Shown here one piece after another: positions 20,704-30,889 of a stretch of 64,000 nt of DNA. Below the pieces are notes generated by a model, which was given only the letters and a program-made list of their open reading frames with translations, was not told the origin of the DNA and did no database searches. A program made the position numbers and the translations under genes. Location of the stretch: positions 2,356,001-2,420,000 of the forward strand of contig NZ_OY726394.1 of the NCBI RefSeq assembly GCF_963378075.1. The letters run 5' to 3'. The DNA is from Mycolicibacter sp. MU0083 (GTDB lineage Bacteria; Actinomycetota; Actinomycetes; Mycobacteriales; Mycobacteriaceae). Numbering within the stretch: position 1 is the first letter of the stretch; each line of letters begins with the position of its first letter.

Positions 20704-21934
20704 CGTTGTCCAACGCCATCTCGATGTTGTTCAGGTGTTGCTGATAGTTGTGGGTGAACAAGGTGGTGCCGTCCTTGTCGATGGTCACGAAGTACAGCCA
20801 GTCCCCGGGCTCGGGATGTTCTGCGGCGTGCAACGCCTCCGTACCCGGTGAGCAGATCGGGGTGGCCGGCAGTCCGTCGGAGGCGTAGGTGTTCCACGGC
20901 GTGACCTTGGCTCGGTCGGCGTCGGTGGTCGCCACTTCCTGGCGGTCCAGCGGGTAGTTGACCGTGGAGTCGAACTCCAGCCGCTGCGGCTCACCCAGCC
21001 GGTTGTCGATGACCCGGGCCACCTTGGCGAAGTCGTGTGGGAGGGCTTCGCGTTGTATCAGCGACGCCACCACCAGCAGCTCGTAGGGGGTCATGCCGAG
21101 CTGTTCGGCGGTGGCCGGCAGCCCGGACCGGTCCAGTTCCGCGGCACTCTGGCGGATCAGCTTCGCCAGCACGGTGGCGGCCGGTGCGGTGGGGTCGACG
21201 TTCCAGGTGCCCGCGGTGATCAGTCCTTCGATGCGGCGGTGGTCGCGTCCCATCTTGGTGACCGGGCCGACGGCCCACTCGGGCACCGCCAGGGTCTCCA
21301 GCGACTCCGTCTCGGCCGCCCTCTTGAGGTCCTTTGCGCTGAGACAGTGCCGCTCACCGTTGAGATCGAGGCAGCTGGCGTCGGCGATCAGGGAGAAGAC
21401 GCCCGCAGTGACCCGATCGGTCTTCATGTCGGTGGTGTCGTCGAGTTGGCGTCCTTCGGGGATCACCAGTTTGCCCACCCGGTTCTGCGGGTCGATCAGC
21501 TGCGCCACCGCGGTGGCGGCCGGGATCTCGGCACGCAACCGATAGAAGCCGGGCTGGATGGCGGCGATGGCGGCGTTGCCGTCGGCCGCATCGAGGAAGG
21601 TGGCGACGCTGGCGATCACCCCGGCCTCGAGCATGGTCTCGGCGATCGCGGTGGTGAAGTCACCCTCGTGCACCTCGATCAGCACCTGCTGGCCACCGTC
21701 CCCGGTGAAGTCGACCGGTGGTCCGTCGGCATGCCAGAGCTTCGAACCGAGAAAGACCGCCCCGATCACCGCCAACGTGACCAGCACGGCACCGAGGACG
21801 CCGACCGCACGACGGCGCCGGGTGAACTGGCGACGGCGCCGGTTCTCCCGGGCACGCTCGGTCCGGCTCATCCGCCGGCGCGGCGGCCCGATCGCTTCGG
21901 GTTTCGCCCTCGTACTGGGTCCGTCGTCAGACAT
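20681..21934 (-). CDS. mltG: Endolytic murein transglycosylase MltG (YceG-like)
   Basis: This 417-residue protein has a basic N-terminal cytosolic stretch (about 60 residues), one membrane segment ([21 protein letters not shown]) and an extracytoplasmic YceG domain. The catalytic Glu is in [14 protein letters not shown]; the LysM-like region precedes it. MltG cuts nascent glycan strands and may terminate their synthesis. Overlap with ruvX (21927-21934) and aroE suggests one transcript. It corresponds to Rv2553c. Confidence 0.92.
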   Translation of the reverse strand: MSDDGPSTRAKPEAIGPPRRRMSRTERARENRRRRQFTRRRRAVGVLGAVLVTLAVIGAVFLGSKLWHADGPPVDFTGDGGQQVLIEVHEGDFTTAIAETMLEAGVIASVATFLDAADGNAAIAAIQPGFYRLRAEIPAATAVAQLIDPQNRVGKLVIPEGRQLDDTTDMKTDRVTAGVFSLIADASCLDLNGERHCLSAKDLKRAAETESLETLAVPEWAVGPVTKMGRDHRRIEGLITAGTWNVDPTAPAATVLAKLIRQSAAELDRSGLPATAEQLGMTPYELLVVASLIQREALPHDFAKVARVIDNRLGEPQRLEFDSTVNYPLDRQEVATTDADRAKVTPWNTYASDGLPATPICSPGTEALHAAEHPEPGDWLYFVTIDKDGTTLFTHNYQQHLNNIEMALDNGVLDSSR

Positions 21935-22451
21935 CGTCGTCCTCCGTGCGAGCCGCCGGGGCCACCGCCCGGCGCTGGTCGAGCCAGCTCTGCAGGATCG
22001 TCACCGCCGCGGCCTGGTCGATCACCGAACGCTGGCGTTTGGACCGCATCCCCGCCGCGTGCAGGTCCCGGGCCGCGCTGACGGTGCTCAGTCGCTCGTC
22101 GGCGAGCCGGACCGGGGCGTGCCGCTTGCGGGCCCTCAGCACGCGGGCCAGTTCGTCGGCCACCGAGATCGCGTCCTCGGCCGCCGACCCGGCCCGGTCC
22201 GCCAGCGTCCGCGGCAGTCCCACCACCACTTCGACGACGTCGTATTCGTCGGCCAGGTCGGCCAGTCGGCGCAGGTGCGATCCGGATCCGTGCCGGCGGA
22301 CGGTCTCCACCGGAGTCGCCAGCAGGCCGTCGGGATCACAGCACGACACCCCGATGCGCACGCTGCCCACATCCACTCCGAGTCGGCGGCCACGGCCGGG
22401 ATCGTCCGGCCCGCCTGGTCGATCCGGGGTGCGATGGTGGGGTGAGGTCAC
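21927..22451 (-). CDS. ruvX: Putative pre-16S rRNA nuclease RuvX/YqgF
   Basis: This 174-residue protein has an RNase H-like fold: [13 protein letters not shown] at the N-terminus with the first catalytic Asp, [15 protein letters not shown] in the middle, and [13 protein letters not shown] followed by [21 protein letters not shown] at the end. Relatives process the 16S rRNA 5' end. Start GTG 22451 overlaps the alaS stop by GTGA. It is coupled on both sides to alaS and mltG. Confidence 0.93.
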   Translation of the reverse strand: MTSPHHRTPDRPGGPDDPGRGRRLGVDVGSVRIGVSCCDPDGLLATPVETVRRHGSGSHLRRLADLADEYDVVEVVVGLPRTLADRAGSAAEDAISVADELARVLRARKRHAPVRLADERLSTVSAARDLHAAGMRSKRQRSVIDQAAAVTILQSWLDQRRAVAPAARTEDDDV

Positions 22452-25153
22452 GCCGGGGCACTCCGGGCGACCGCCGCACGCACCGCCGCCAATGCGGCGT
22501 CGATCCCGGCGGAGTCCTTGCCGGAGCCCTGCGCCAGGTCCGCTTTGCCGCCCCCGCGGCCGGCTACCGCCGCCGCCAGGTCCTTGATCAGAGCGTCGGC
22601 GCGCAGCCCGAGGTCTTGGGCCGCGGCGGTGGTGGCGACCACATAGGGAACGCCGCCCTGCCCGTCCGACGGCGGGTCGGCGATCAATGCGATCACCGCG
22701 GGCTGCTCGCCCAGCTTGCCGCGGATGTCGCCGACCAGCGAGCGCAGGTCGCCGCCGCCGATACCACCGGCCATCCGTTGCGCCACCAGTCGCACGTTAC
22801 CGACTTGTTCGGCGCCTGCGGCGGCATTTGCGGCGGCCGCGCGCGCGTTTGCCAGCCGGGCCCGGTCCAGTTCCTTCTCCGCGGCGCGCAGTCGGTCCAC
22901 CAGGTTCGCCACCCGGGCGGGGACCTCCTCCGAGGGCACCTTGAGCGACGAGGCCAGGCCGGCCATCAGTGCACGCTCCTTTGCCAGGTGCCGGAACGAG
23001 TCCAGTCCGACGTAGGCCTCCACGCGCCGCACCCCGGAGCCGACCGAGGATTCGCCGAGGATGGTGACCGGCCCGATCTGCGCCGAGTTGGTCACGTGGG
23101 TGCCGCCGCACAGTTCCAGGGAGAAGGGGCCGCCGATCTCGACCACCCGGACCTTCTCCGGGTACTTCTCGCCGAACATCGCCATCGCGCCCATGGCCTT
23201 GGCCTTCTCCAGGTCTTCGATGGAGGTGTGCACGTCGAACGCGGCCAGCACCGCCTCGTTGGTGACCTCCTCGATCTGGCGGCGCTGGTCGTCGCTGAGC
23301 GCGCCCTGCCAGTTGAAGTCGAACCGCAGGTAACCCGGACGGTTCAGCGATCCGGCCTGAACCGCGTTGGGCCCCAACACCTGTCGCAGCGCCGCATGCA
23401 CCATGTGCGTGCCCGAATGCCCCTGGGTGGCGCCCTTGCGCCAGGCCTGATCGACGGCGGCGATCACGCCGTCGCCCTCGACGAATTCGCCGGACTCGAC
23501 GGTGACGCGGTGCACGAACAGCGTCTGGGCGATCTTCTGGACGTCGCTGACCGCGGCTCTGGCGGCTCCACCGGCGCCGCTGATGCTGCCGGTGTCGGCG
23601 ATCTGGCCACCGGACTCGGCGTAGAGCGGGGTGCGATCGAGCACCAGCTCGATGCGATCGGCGGTGGCGCCGTCCTCGTGGGAGACCACCGGAACCCGCT
23701 TGCCGTCCACAAAGATTCCCAGAACCGTTGCCTCGGAGGACAGTTCATCGAATCCGGTGAACTCGGTCGGGCCGGCGTCGACCAGTTCGCGGTAGGCGCT
23801 CAGGTCCGCGTGGGCATGCTTGCGGGCGGCGGCGTCGGCTTTGGCGCGGGCCCGCTGCTCGGCCATCAACTCCCGGAAGCCGCCCTCGTCGACGGTCAGG
23901 CCGGCTTCGGACGCCATCTCGAGGGTCAACTCGATCGGGAATCCGTAGGTGTCGTGCAGGGTGAACGCATCGGTACCCGACAGCACCGTGGAACCGGATG
24001 ATCTCGTCGCGGTCGCCGCGTCGTCGAACAGCCGCGAACCCGAGGCCAGCGTGCGGTTGAAGGCGGCCTCCTCGGCGACCGCGATCCGGTTGATCCGGTC
24101 GAAGTCGGTGACCAGTTCCGGGTACGACGGACCCATCGCGTCGCGGACGCACGCCATCAACTCCCCCACGATCGGGGTGTCGATGCCGAGCAGTTTGGCC
24201 GCCCGCACCACCCGGCGCAGCAACCGCCGCAGCACATAGCCCCGGCCGTCGTTGCCGGGGTTGACCCCGTCGCCGATCAGGATGGCCGCGGTGCGGGAGT
24301 GATCCGCGATGATCCGGTAGCGCACATCGTCGGCGGCGTTGCCGGTGTCATAGCCGCGCGGCGCCCGCGCTGCCACCACATCGATCACCGGACGCACCAG
24401 GTCGGTCTCGTAGACGTTCTGCACACCTTGGAGCAGGAAGGCGACCCGCTCGACGCCCATGCCGGTGTCGATGTTCTGGCGCGGCAGCGGCCCGAGGATC
24501 TCGTAGTCGTCCTTGGAGGTGCCCTCGCCGCGCTCGTTCTGCATGAACACGAGGTTCCAGATCTCGATGTAGCGGTCCTCGTTGGCGACCGGACCGCCGT
24601 CGATGCCGAACTCGGGACCCCGGTCGTAGTAGATCTCCGATGAGGGGCCGCACGGCCCGGGGATTCCCATCGACCAGTAGTTGTCGGCCATGCCGCGACG
24701 CTGGATGCGCTCCATCGGCAGTCCGGCGATCTCCTGCCACAGGGCGATGGCCTCATCGTCGTCGAGATAGACGGTGGCCCACAGCCGTTCCGGATCCAGG
24801 CCGTAGCCACCGTCGGCGACGCTGCCCGTCAGCAGTGTCCAGGCCAGCTCGATCGCGCCGCGCTTGAAGTAGTCGCCGAACGAGAAGTTGCCCGCCATCT
24901 GGAAGAAGGTGTTGTGCCGGGTGGTGATGCCCACCTCATCGATGTCCGGGGTACGGATGCACTTCTGGATGCTGGTGGCGGTGGCGTAGGGCGGGGTGCG
25001 CTGCCCCAGGAAGAACGGTACGAACTGCACCATGCCCGCGTTGATGAACAACAGGTTGGGGTCGTCCAGGATCACCGACGCGCTCGGCACCTCGGTGTGG
25101 CCCGCCTTCACGAAGTGATCGAGGAAGCGTTTCCTGATCTCGTGTGTCTGCAC
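22448..25153 (-). CDS. alaS: Alanyl-tRNA synthetase
   Basis: This 901-residue class II synthetase has motif 1 region [30 protein letters not shown], the editing-domain zinc motifs [13 protein letters not shown] and CGGTHV, and a C-terminal DHHA1 domain ending [15 protein letters not shown]. It charges tRNA-Ala and edits Ser/Gly errors. Start is GTG 25153. It leads the alaS-ruvX-mltG-aroE group. Confidence 0.98.
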   Translation of the reverse strand: MQTHEIRKRFLDHFVKAGHTEVPSASVILDDPNLLFINAGMVQFVPFFLGQRTPPYATATSIQKCIRTPDIDEVGITTRHNTFFQMAGNFSFGDYFKRGAIELAWTLLTGSVADGGYGLDPERLWATVYLDDDEAIALWQEIAGLPMERIQRRGMADNYWSMGIPGPCGPSSEIYYDRGPEFGIDGGPVANEDRYIEIWNLVFMQNERGEGTSKDDYEILGPLPRQNIDTGMGVERVAFLLQGVQNVYETDLVRPVIDVVAARAPRGYDTGNAADDVRYRIIADHSRTAAILIGDGVNPGNDGRGYVLRRLLRRVVRAAKLLGIDTPIVGELMACVRDAMGPSYPELVTDFDRINRIAVAEEAAFNRTLASGSRLFDDAATATRSSGSTVLSGTDAFTLHDTYGFPIELTLEMASEAGLTVDEGGFRELMAEQRARAKADAAARKHAHADLSAYRELVDAGPTEFTGFDELSSEATVLGIFVDGKRVPVVSHEDGATADRIELVLDRTPLYAESGGQIADTGSISGAGGAARAAVSDVQKIAQTLFVHRVTVESGEFVEGDGVIAAVDQAWRKGATQGHSGTHMVHAALRQVLGPNAVQAGSLNRPGYLRFDFNWQGALSDDQRRQIEEVTNEAVLAAFDVHTSIEDLEKAKAMGAMAMFGEKYPEKVRVVEIGGPFSLELCGGTHVTNSAQIGPVTILGESSVGSGVRRVEAYVGLDSFRHLAKERALMAGLASSLKVPSEEVPARVANLVDRLRAAEKELDRARLANARAAAANAAAGAEQVGNVRLVAQRMAGGIGGGDLRSLVGDIRGKLGEQPAVIALIADPPSDGQGGVPYVVATTAAAQDLGLRADALIKDLAAAVAGRGGGKADLAQGSGKDSAGIDAALAAVRAAVARSAPA

Positions 25154-25275
25154 TGTCTATCGCTTCCCGCCGTCGCGCCCGTTTAACGGCACTACAGTAC
25201 CGGGCTGCCCGGCGGACGCCGTGCAGGCAAGGAGCCTCGGTCGATACCGGCCCCGTTCCCCCCGCGGGAAGGCCC

Positions 25276-26184
25276 CTACCCCCCGTTGATCAGCGCGACC
25301 CGGTCCAGGGTGCGCTGCGCCATCTTCACGTGGGCGGCGTCGACCAGGACGCCGTCGACCCCCACCGCGCCCAGCCCGCGGGCCTCGGCCTCGCGATAAG
25401 CGGCCATGTTGCGCTCGGCCAGCGCGACCTCTTCCGGTGTCGGCGAGAACACCGCGTTGGCCACCGGGATCTGGGTGGGGTGGATCGCCCACTTGCCGGT
25501 GTAGCCGTACAGCGAGGAGCGTCGGGCCTCGGCCTCGTAGCCGGCCAGGTCGCCGTAGTCGGGGTAGGGCGAGTCGATGGCGGCGATGCCCGCGATGCGC
25601 GCGGCGACCATCACCTTGTTTCGGGCGTAGTGCCAGAAGTCGCCCGGGTAGTCCCAGACCGGTACGAAGTTGGTGTCCACCCGGGCGCCCTGCGACAGCG
25701 AGAAGTCGCCGACGCCGAAGATCAGTGCGTCCATGCGCGGGCTGGCCTTGGCGATCTCCTCGGCGTTGGCCAGGCCTTCGACCTCCTCGATGAGCACCTC
25801 GAGGCGGATCCGGCGTTCCAGCCCGAGTTTGTCCTCCAGCTGGGTCAGCAGCAGATCCACCCACCAGACGTCGCGGGCGGTGCAGGCCTTGGGCACGACG
25901 ATGGTGTCCAGGTTCGCCCCGGCATGGGTGACGACGTCGATGATGTCGTCGTGGCACCACGCGGTATCCAGTCCGTTGATCCGGACCGCGCGCGCGGTGC
26001 GCCCCCAGTCCAGGTCGTTGAGGGCGGTGATGACCTTGGCGCGGGCACCGACCTTCTGGGCGGGCGCGGTCGCGTCTTCGAGGTCCAGAAAGACCAGGTC
26101 GGCCTCGGATGCGGCGGCACGCGCGAACATGTTGTCGTTGGCGGCCGGCACGGCCAGTTCGGAACGACGCAGGACAGAGCTCAT
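25276..26184 (-). CDS. HpcH/HpaI/CitE-family CoA-ester lyase
   Basis: This 302-residue protein, from ATG 26184, has the CitE/malyl-CoA lyase TIM barrel: LRRSELAVPAANDNMF, DLVFLDLEDATAP with the Mg-binding acidic residues, VRINGLD, and IEEVEGLANAEEIA. Enzymes of this family split malyl-CoA, citramalyl-CoA or similar esters into acetyl-CoA and an oxoacid. A longer open frame begins upstream at 26322 but lacks family resemblance there. It is the third gene of the LLM-CaiB-CitE operon, 25 bases after the CoA-transferase. Exact substrate is unknown. Confidence 0.85.
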   Translation of the reverse strand: MSSVLRRSELAVPAANDNMFARAAASEADLVFLDLEDATAPAQKVGARAKVITALNDLDWGRTARAVRINGLDTAWCHDDIIDVVTHAGANLDTIVVPKACTARDVWWVDLLLTQLEDKLGLERRIRLEVLIEEVEGLANAEEIAKASPRMDALIFGVGDFSLSQGARVDTNFVPVWDYPGDFWHYARNKVMVAARIAGIAAIDSPYPDYGDLAGYEAEARRSSLYGYTGKWAIHPTQIPVANAVFSPTPEEVALAERNMAAYREAEARGLGAVGVDGVLVDAAHVKMAQRTLDRVALINGG

Positions 26185-26209
26185 CGGATGGTTCTCCTCG
26201 GATCGGTGG

Positions 26210-27406
26210 TCAGAGCACGCCGCGGGCGTGCAGGTCGTCGATATCGGTTTGGGTGAGGCCGAGCAGTTCGGCGTAGACCTCGGCGTTGTGCTCCCCCAGC
26301 CGCGGGCCGAGATGATCGACACGACCGGTCGCGTCGGAGAAGCGTGGCACCGGTGCCTGCACGGTCATGGCCCCGAGTTCGTCGTCGCCGATCTTGACGA
26401 AGACCTCACGGTGGGCCAGTTGTTCGTCGGCGACCAGGTCGGTTATGTCGTAGACCGCGGCGGCGGCGACCTGCTCGGCGTCGAAGACCGCCATGGCCTC
26501 CGCCAGGGTCTTGGTCGCCACCCAGTCGGCGACCACCCGGTCGACCTCGCGGGCGCGGGCCAGTCGGCGCTGCGGGTCGGAGAAATCGGCGTCGTCGACC
26601 AGGTCGGCGCGCCCGATCGCGCGAAACACCCGCAGCGCCAATGCTGGTGAGCTGCCGGACATGGCCAGCCAGCGGCCGTCGGCGGTGCGGTAGGTGTTGC
26701 GCGGTGCGGAGATGTCCCACCGGTTGCCGGCTCGGGTCGGCACCAGCCCGAGCTGGTCGTAGCCGAGCAGGGTCTGCTCCAGCAGCCTGGCGAGCGGGTC
26801 GATCAGGTTGACGTCGATCAACTGGCCGGGACCGCCGTGTACGTCGCGGTGATACAGCGCCATCATCACCGCGTAGGCGGCGTTGAGCGAGGCCACCCCG
26901 TCGGCCAGCATGAACGGCGGCAGGGTGGGCGGGCCGTCTGCTTCGCCGGTGATGTTGGCGAACCCGCTCATCGCCTCGCCGAGGGTGCCGAACCCGGGCC
27001 GCTCGCTCTTGGGACCCGACAGCCCGAAGCCGGTGATGTGCAGCATCACGATGCGGTCGTTGACCGCCCGCAGCGCCTCGTAGTCCAGGCCCCACCCGCG
27101 CAGGGTCTGCGGACGGGTGTTGACGATCACCACGTCGGCGTGCGCCACCAGCTTGCGCACCAGTTCCTGGCCTTCGACCACCCGCAGATCGGCGGTCACG
27201 GAACGCTTGTTGCGCGACACCGACTTCCACATCAGCCCGATGCCGTCGCGCTGATTACCCCAGCCGCGGATCGGGTCACCGGTTCCGGGTTGTTCGACCT
27301 TGATGACGTCGGCGCCGAATTCGCCCAGGTAGGTGGCGACCAGCGGGGCCGCCGCCAGGGTGGCCAGGTCCAGCACCCGCACCCCGTCGAGCATCGCGCC
27401 GGTCAT
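26210..27406 (-). CDS. CaiB/BaiF family (class III) CoA-transferase
   Basis: This 398-residue protein, from ATG 27406, has the class III CoA-transferase motifs VRVLDLATLAAAPLVATYLGEFGADVIKVE, VSRNKRSVTADLR, and the catalytic Asp region (ADVVIVNTRPQTLRGWGLDYEAL). It moves CoA between carboxylic acids, for example succinyl-CoA to a substrate acid. Its start overlaps the luciferase-like gene stop (ATGA at 27403-27406). With the CitE-like lyase next, it likely activates an acid that is then cleaved; the compound is not known. Confidence 0.9.
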   Translation of the reverse strand: MTGAMLDGVRVLDLATLAAAPLVATYLGEFGADVIKVEQPGTGDPIRGWGNQRDGIGLMWKSVSRNKRSVTADLRVVEGQELVRKLVAHADVVIVNTRPQTLRGWGLDYEALRAVNDRIVMLHITGFGLSGPKSERPGFGTLGEAMSGFANITGEADGPPTLPPFMLADGVASLNAAYAVMMALYHRDVHGGPGQLIDVNLIDPLARLLEQTLLGYDQLGLVPTRAGNRWDISAPRNTYRTADGRWLAMSGSSPALALRVFRAIGRADLVDDADFSDPQRRLARAREVDRVVADWVATKTLAEAMAVFDAEQVAAAAVYDITDLVADEQLAHREVFVKIGDDELGAMTVQAPVPRFSDATGRVDHLGPRLGEHNAEVYAELLGLTQTDIDDLHARGVL

Positions 27407-28764
27407 GCCGGCACAGCAGTCGCTGCCGCGGGCCGGGGTAGACCCAGGTGCTCGCGCAGGGTGCTGCCCTCGTAACGGGTGCGGAACAGCCCGCGGCGCT
27501 GCAGCTCCGGGACCACCATCCGGACCACGTCCTCGTAGGAGCCCGGGGAATGCGTTGCGGCCAAGACGAATCCGTCGCAGGCGCCGCCGTTGAACCACTC
27601 CTCCATCTGATCGGCGACCTGAGCCCCGGTGCCGACGAAGCGCGGCCCCTGCAGCAGGGTGGCGCGGTGGCCGGCCAGGTCGCGCAGTGTGACGGTATCG
27701 CCGCCGATGTGGGCGCGCAGGTTCTGCACCAGTCCGCGGATACCCGAGACCGAGGCGATCAGCTCGTCGGTGATCGGGTCGTCGAGGTCGTGCCGGGCGA
27801 AGTCGTAGTTCATCAGCTCCGACAGCAGTGTCAACGACGCCATCGGGTGCACCAGATCGTTGAGCAGGATCTGCTCGCGGTCTTTGGCCTGCGCTTCGGT
27901 CTCGCCGACCACCGCATAGGCCATCGGGCAGATCTTCACCGTGGCCGGGTCCCGTCCGGAGTCGCCGATGCGCTGCTTCTGGTCGGCGTAGTGGGCCCGC
28001 GCCACCTCGAATCCCGGGTCGCCGGTGAAGATCAGATCCGCCCAGCGGGAGGCGAAGTCACGGCCCCGGCCCGAGGATCCGGCCTGCAGGATCACCGGCC
28101 GGCCCTGCGGGGTGCGCGGCACGGTCAGCGGGCCGCGGGCGGAGAAGTACTCACCGACATGGTTGAGTTCGTGCACCTTGGTCGGGTCGGCGAAGATCCC
28201 GGCCGCCCGGTCGGCGACGATCGCACCGTCTTCCCAGCTGTCCCAGAGTCCGGCGACGACGTCGAGGAATTCGTCGGCGCGGTCGTAGCGCTCGTCGTGG
28301 CTGAGGTGGCTGGCCAGGCCGTAGTTCTGGGCTTCGCTGTCGTTGACCGAGGTCACCACGTTCCACGCCGCCCGGCCACCCGAGAGGTGATCGAGGCTGG
28401 CGAAGGTTCGGGCCACGTGGAAGGGCTGGTAGTAGGTGGTCGAGTAGGTGGCGCCCAGCCCGATCTTGGAGGTGGCCTGGGCCAGTACCCCGAGGACGAC
28501 CGACAGGTCCAGCTTCACCGGCCGCGCCCCGTAGTGCACCGCTTCGGCGACCGACCCGCCGTAGATGCCCGGCATGGCCAACCGGTCGTCGAAGAACATC
28601 AGGTCGAAACAGCCCGCTTCGAGTTGCCGACCGATGTGCGCGTAGTAGGACGCGTCGAGGTACCCGTGCTCGGTGGCCGGGTGGCGCCACGATCCGGCGT
28701 AGACCGAGGCGTTGCCGGCTTGCATGAAGGCGACCAGCGCCATCTTGTCGGTGCGTTTCGTCAT
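27403..28764 (-). CDS. Luciferase-like monooxygenase of the NtaA/SnaA/DszA class
   Basis: This 453-residue protein, from ATG 28764, has features of the NtaA/SnaA/SoxA/DszA family of FMNH2-dependent monooxygenases: ALVAFMQAGNASVYAGSWRHP at the N-terminus, PVKLDLSVVLGVLAQATSKIGLGATYSTTY, AWNVVTSVNDSEAQNYG, and RPVILQAGSSGRGRDFASRWADLIF. Members oxidise nitrilotriacetate, pristinamycin, dibenzothiophene sulfone and similar substrates. It starts the operon and is divergent from a FadR-type regulator with a palindrome between. A flavin reductase would be needed and is not adjacent. Confidence 0.9.
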   Translation of the reverse strand: MTKRTDKMALVAFMQAGNASVYAGSWRHPATEHGYLDASYYAHIGRQLEAGCFDLMFFDDRLAMPGIYGGSVAEAVHYGARPVKLDLSVVLGVLAQATSKIGLGATYSTTYYQPFHVARTFASLDHLSGGRAAWNVVTSVNDSEAQNYGLASHLSHDERYDRADEFLDVVAGLWDSWEDGAIVADRAAGIFADPTKVHELNHVGEYFSARGPLTVPRTPQGRPVILQAGSSGRGRDFASRWADLIFTGDPGFEVARAHYADQKQRIGDSGRDPATVKICPMAYAVVGETEAQAKDREQILLNDLVHPMASLTLLSELMNYDFARHDLDDPITDELIASVSGIRGLVQNLRAHIGGDTVTLRDLAGHRATLLQGPRFVGTGAQVADQMEEWFNGGACDGFVLAATHSPGSYEDVVRMVVPELQRRGLFRTRYEGSTLREHLGLPRPAAATAVPA

Positions 28765-28781
28765 GCCTAAATATCTACCAT

Positions 28782-28793
28782 CTGATATATCAG
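28782..28793. promoter_or_regulatory. Perfect 12-base palindrome, candidate GntR/FadR operator
   Basis: CTGATATATCAG is a perfect palindrome in the 60-base gap between the divergent luciferase-like gene and the regulator gene. The surrounding sequence is AT-rich compared with the genome. A palindrome placed here is a natural binding site for the adjacent dimeric regulator. No footprint evidence exists. Confidence 0.6.
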
Positions 28794-28824
28794 GTATCAA
28801 CTATTGAATTTTGTGATGTGTACC

Positions 28825-29505
28825 ATGCATCCCGTGGCGGCCAACAATGTCGACATCGGTGGCACCGTGCGCGAGCGCGCGGCGCGCGAACTGCGCAACC
28901 GGATCCTCACCGGCGAGTTGGCGCCCGGCAGCCGGCTGGATCTGGACGCCATCACCACCGAGTTCGCCACCAGCCGCACACCGGTACGCGAGGCACTGCT
29001 GGAGTTGTCCTACGAGGGCCTGGTGGAAGTTGCGCCGCGCAGCGGCGTCACGGTGATCGGCATCCGGCCCGAGGACGTGCTGGACAGCTTCACCATCCTG
29101 GGCGTGCTGACCGGACAGGCCGCCGCGTGGGCCGCCGAACGGATCACCCCGCCCGAAGTCGAGCACCTGCGCGCGCTGGATGCCGAGGTGGAAGCATTGC
29201 GCGGCTCGGAGACCATCGGCGACGCCAATTGGCAGTTCCATCAGGAGATTCACCGGGCCGCGCACTCACCGCGGTTGCTCATCCAGATCCGGCACGCCGC
29301 CCGGGTGGTGCCCACGAACTTCCTGACGGTGTTCCCCGAACACGAACGCCACTCACTGGAAGACCACCGCAGGCTGGTCGCCGCGCTGGCCGACGGGAAC
29401 GCCGACACCGCGCGCAGCATCGCCGAGCAGCACGTGCTGGACGCCGGACGCTCCCTGGCCGACTGGCTTGGCCAGACCGGCCGACTCAGCCCCGCCGGCG
29501 GATGA
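28825..29505 (+). CDS. GntR/FadR-family regulator with FCD domain
   Basis: This 226-residue protein is counted from ATG 28825; ATG 28804 would add seven residues. The winged helix spans about residues 12-75 ([47 protein letters not shown]), and an FCD all-helical effector domain follows, with the metal/ligand histidines in [15 protein letters not shown] and [15 protein letters not shown]. It probably controls the divergent monooxygenase/CoA-transferase/lyase operon and itself via the palindrome at 28782-28793. Its 3' end overlaps the convergent rarA gene by 20 bases. Confidence 0.88.
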   Translation: MHPVAANNVDIGGTVRERAARELRNRILTGELAPGSRLDLDAITTEFATSRTPVREALLELSYEGLVEVAPRSGVTVIGIRPEDVLDSFTILGVLTGQAAAWAAERITPPEVEHLRALDAEVEALRGSETIGDANWQFHQEIHRAAHSPRLLIQIRHAARVVPTNFLTVFPEHERHSLEDHRRLVAALADGNADTARSIAEQHVLDAGRSLADWLGQTGRLSPAGG

Positions 29506-30841
29506 TGGCCCGCAGCTTGCCCAGCCGCCCGGCGATCTCGCGTTCGGCGCCCCGGCCGGTCGGCTGGTAGTAGTCCACACCCACCAGCTCGTCGGGCGGA
29601 TATTGTTGCGGCACAACACCGTCCGGATGGTCGTGGGCGTAGCGGTAGCCGACCGCATTGCCCAGCGACTGCGCGCCCGCGTAGTGGCCGTCGCGCAGGT
29701 GCGCCGGTACCGCCCCGGCCTTGCCGGCGCGGATGTCGGCCATCGCCGCACCCAGCGCGGTGGTGACCGCATTGGATTTCGGGGCGGTCGCCAGATGCAC
29801 GGTGGCGTGCGCCAGGGTCAGCTGCGCCTCGGGCATGCCGATCAGGGCGACGGTCTGCGCGGCGGCGACCGCGGTCTGCAGCGCGGTGGGATCGCCCATC
29901 CCGATGTCTTCGCTGGCCAGGATCATCAGCCGGCGGGCGATGAACCGCGGGTCCTCGCCGGCGACCAGCATCCGGGCCAGATAGTGCAGCGCGGCGTCGA
30001 CGTCGGAGCCGCGCACACTCTTGATGAACGCACTGATCACGTCGTAGTGCTGATCGCCGTCGCGGTCGTAACGCACCGCGGCCTGGTCCAGCGAGCCCTC
30101 GACGACCTCGACGGTCACCGGCTCCCCCGTCGTCCCCACCGTCTCGGCGGCCACCTCGAGCGCGGTCAGGGCCCGGCGTGCGTCCCCGGCCGCCAGCCGG
30201 ACCAGTAGCTCCACCGCATCGGGTGCCACCGTCACCCGCCCCCCGAATCCGCGCTCGTCGTCGAGGGCGCGGCGCACCACCGCGGTGATGTCGTCGGGCC
30301 CCAGCGGACGCAGTTGCAGGATGAGTGAGCGGCTCAGCAGCGGGGCGACCACCGAGAACGACGGGTTCTCGGTGGTGGCCGCCACCAGCAGTACCACCCG
30401 GTTCTCCACCGCCGCCAGCAGCGCGTCCTGCTGGGTCTTGGAGAAGCGGTGCACCTCGTCGATGAACAGCACGGTCTGCTCGCCGTAGGCGGCCGCACGG
30501 CGCGCGGTGTCGATCACCGCGCGCACTTCCTTCACCCCGGCGCTCAACGCCGACAGCGCCTCGAACCGCCGCCCGGTGGCGCCGGAGATCAGTGAGGCCA
30601 GCGTGGTCTTGCCGGTGCCGGGCGGACCGTAGAGGATCACCGACGCCGCCCCGGACCCGTCGACCAGCCGACGCAACGGCGAACCCGGCCCCAGTAGATG
30701 GTCCTGGCCGACCACCTCGTCGAGCGTCGCCGGACGCATCCGCACCGCCAGCGGCGTGGATGCGGGCGCGCCGGACCCGGTCGGCTCCGGCGCGGGGGCA
30801 CCGGTCAGGTCGAACAGGCCATCGGACACGGTTTCAGGCAT
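29486..30841 (-). CDS. rarA: Replication-associated recombination AAA ATPase RarA/MgsA
   Basis: This 451-residue protein has the N-terminal RarA lead ([29 protein letters not shown]), Walker [10 protein letters not shown], Walker [10 protein letters not shown], sensor 1 ([16 protein letters not shown]) and a C-terminal tetramerisation domain ([20 protein letters not shown]). RarA acts at stalled forks with SSB. It matches Rv2559c. The gene lies between the accessory catabolic block and the alcohol dehydrogenase gene, with a short gap to the latter. Confidence 0.96.
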   Translation of the reverse strand: MPETVSDGLFDLTGAPAPEPTGSGAPASTPLAVRMRPATLDEVVGQDHLLGPGSPLRRLVDGSGAASVILYGPPGTGKTTLASLISGATGRRFEALSALSAGVKEVRAVIDTARRAAAYGEQTVLFIDEVHRFSKTQQDALLAAVENRVVLLVAATTENPSFSVVAPLLSRSLILQLRPLGPDDITAVVRRALDDERGFGGRVTVAPDAVELLVRLAAGDARRALTALEVAAETVGTTGEPVTVEVVEGSLDQAAVRYDRDGDQHYDVISAFIKSVRGSDVDAALHYLARMLVAGEDPRFIARRLMILASEDIGMGDPTALQTAVAAAQTVALIGMPEAQLTLAHATVHLATAPKSNAVTTALGAAMADIRAGKAGAVPAHLRDGHYAGAQSLGNAVGYRYAHDHPDGVVPQQYPPDELVGVDYYQPTGRGAEREIAGRLGKLRAIIRRRG

Positions 30842-30889
30842 ACCACGCGCAGCCGACGTTCGCCCTCACCCACCCTGGGCTGCCGCGGC

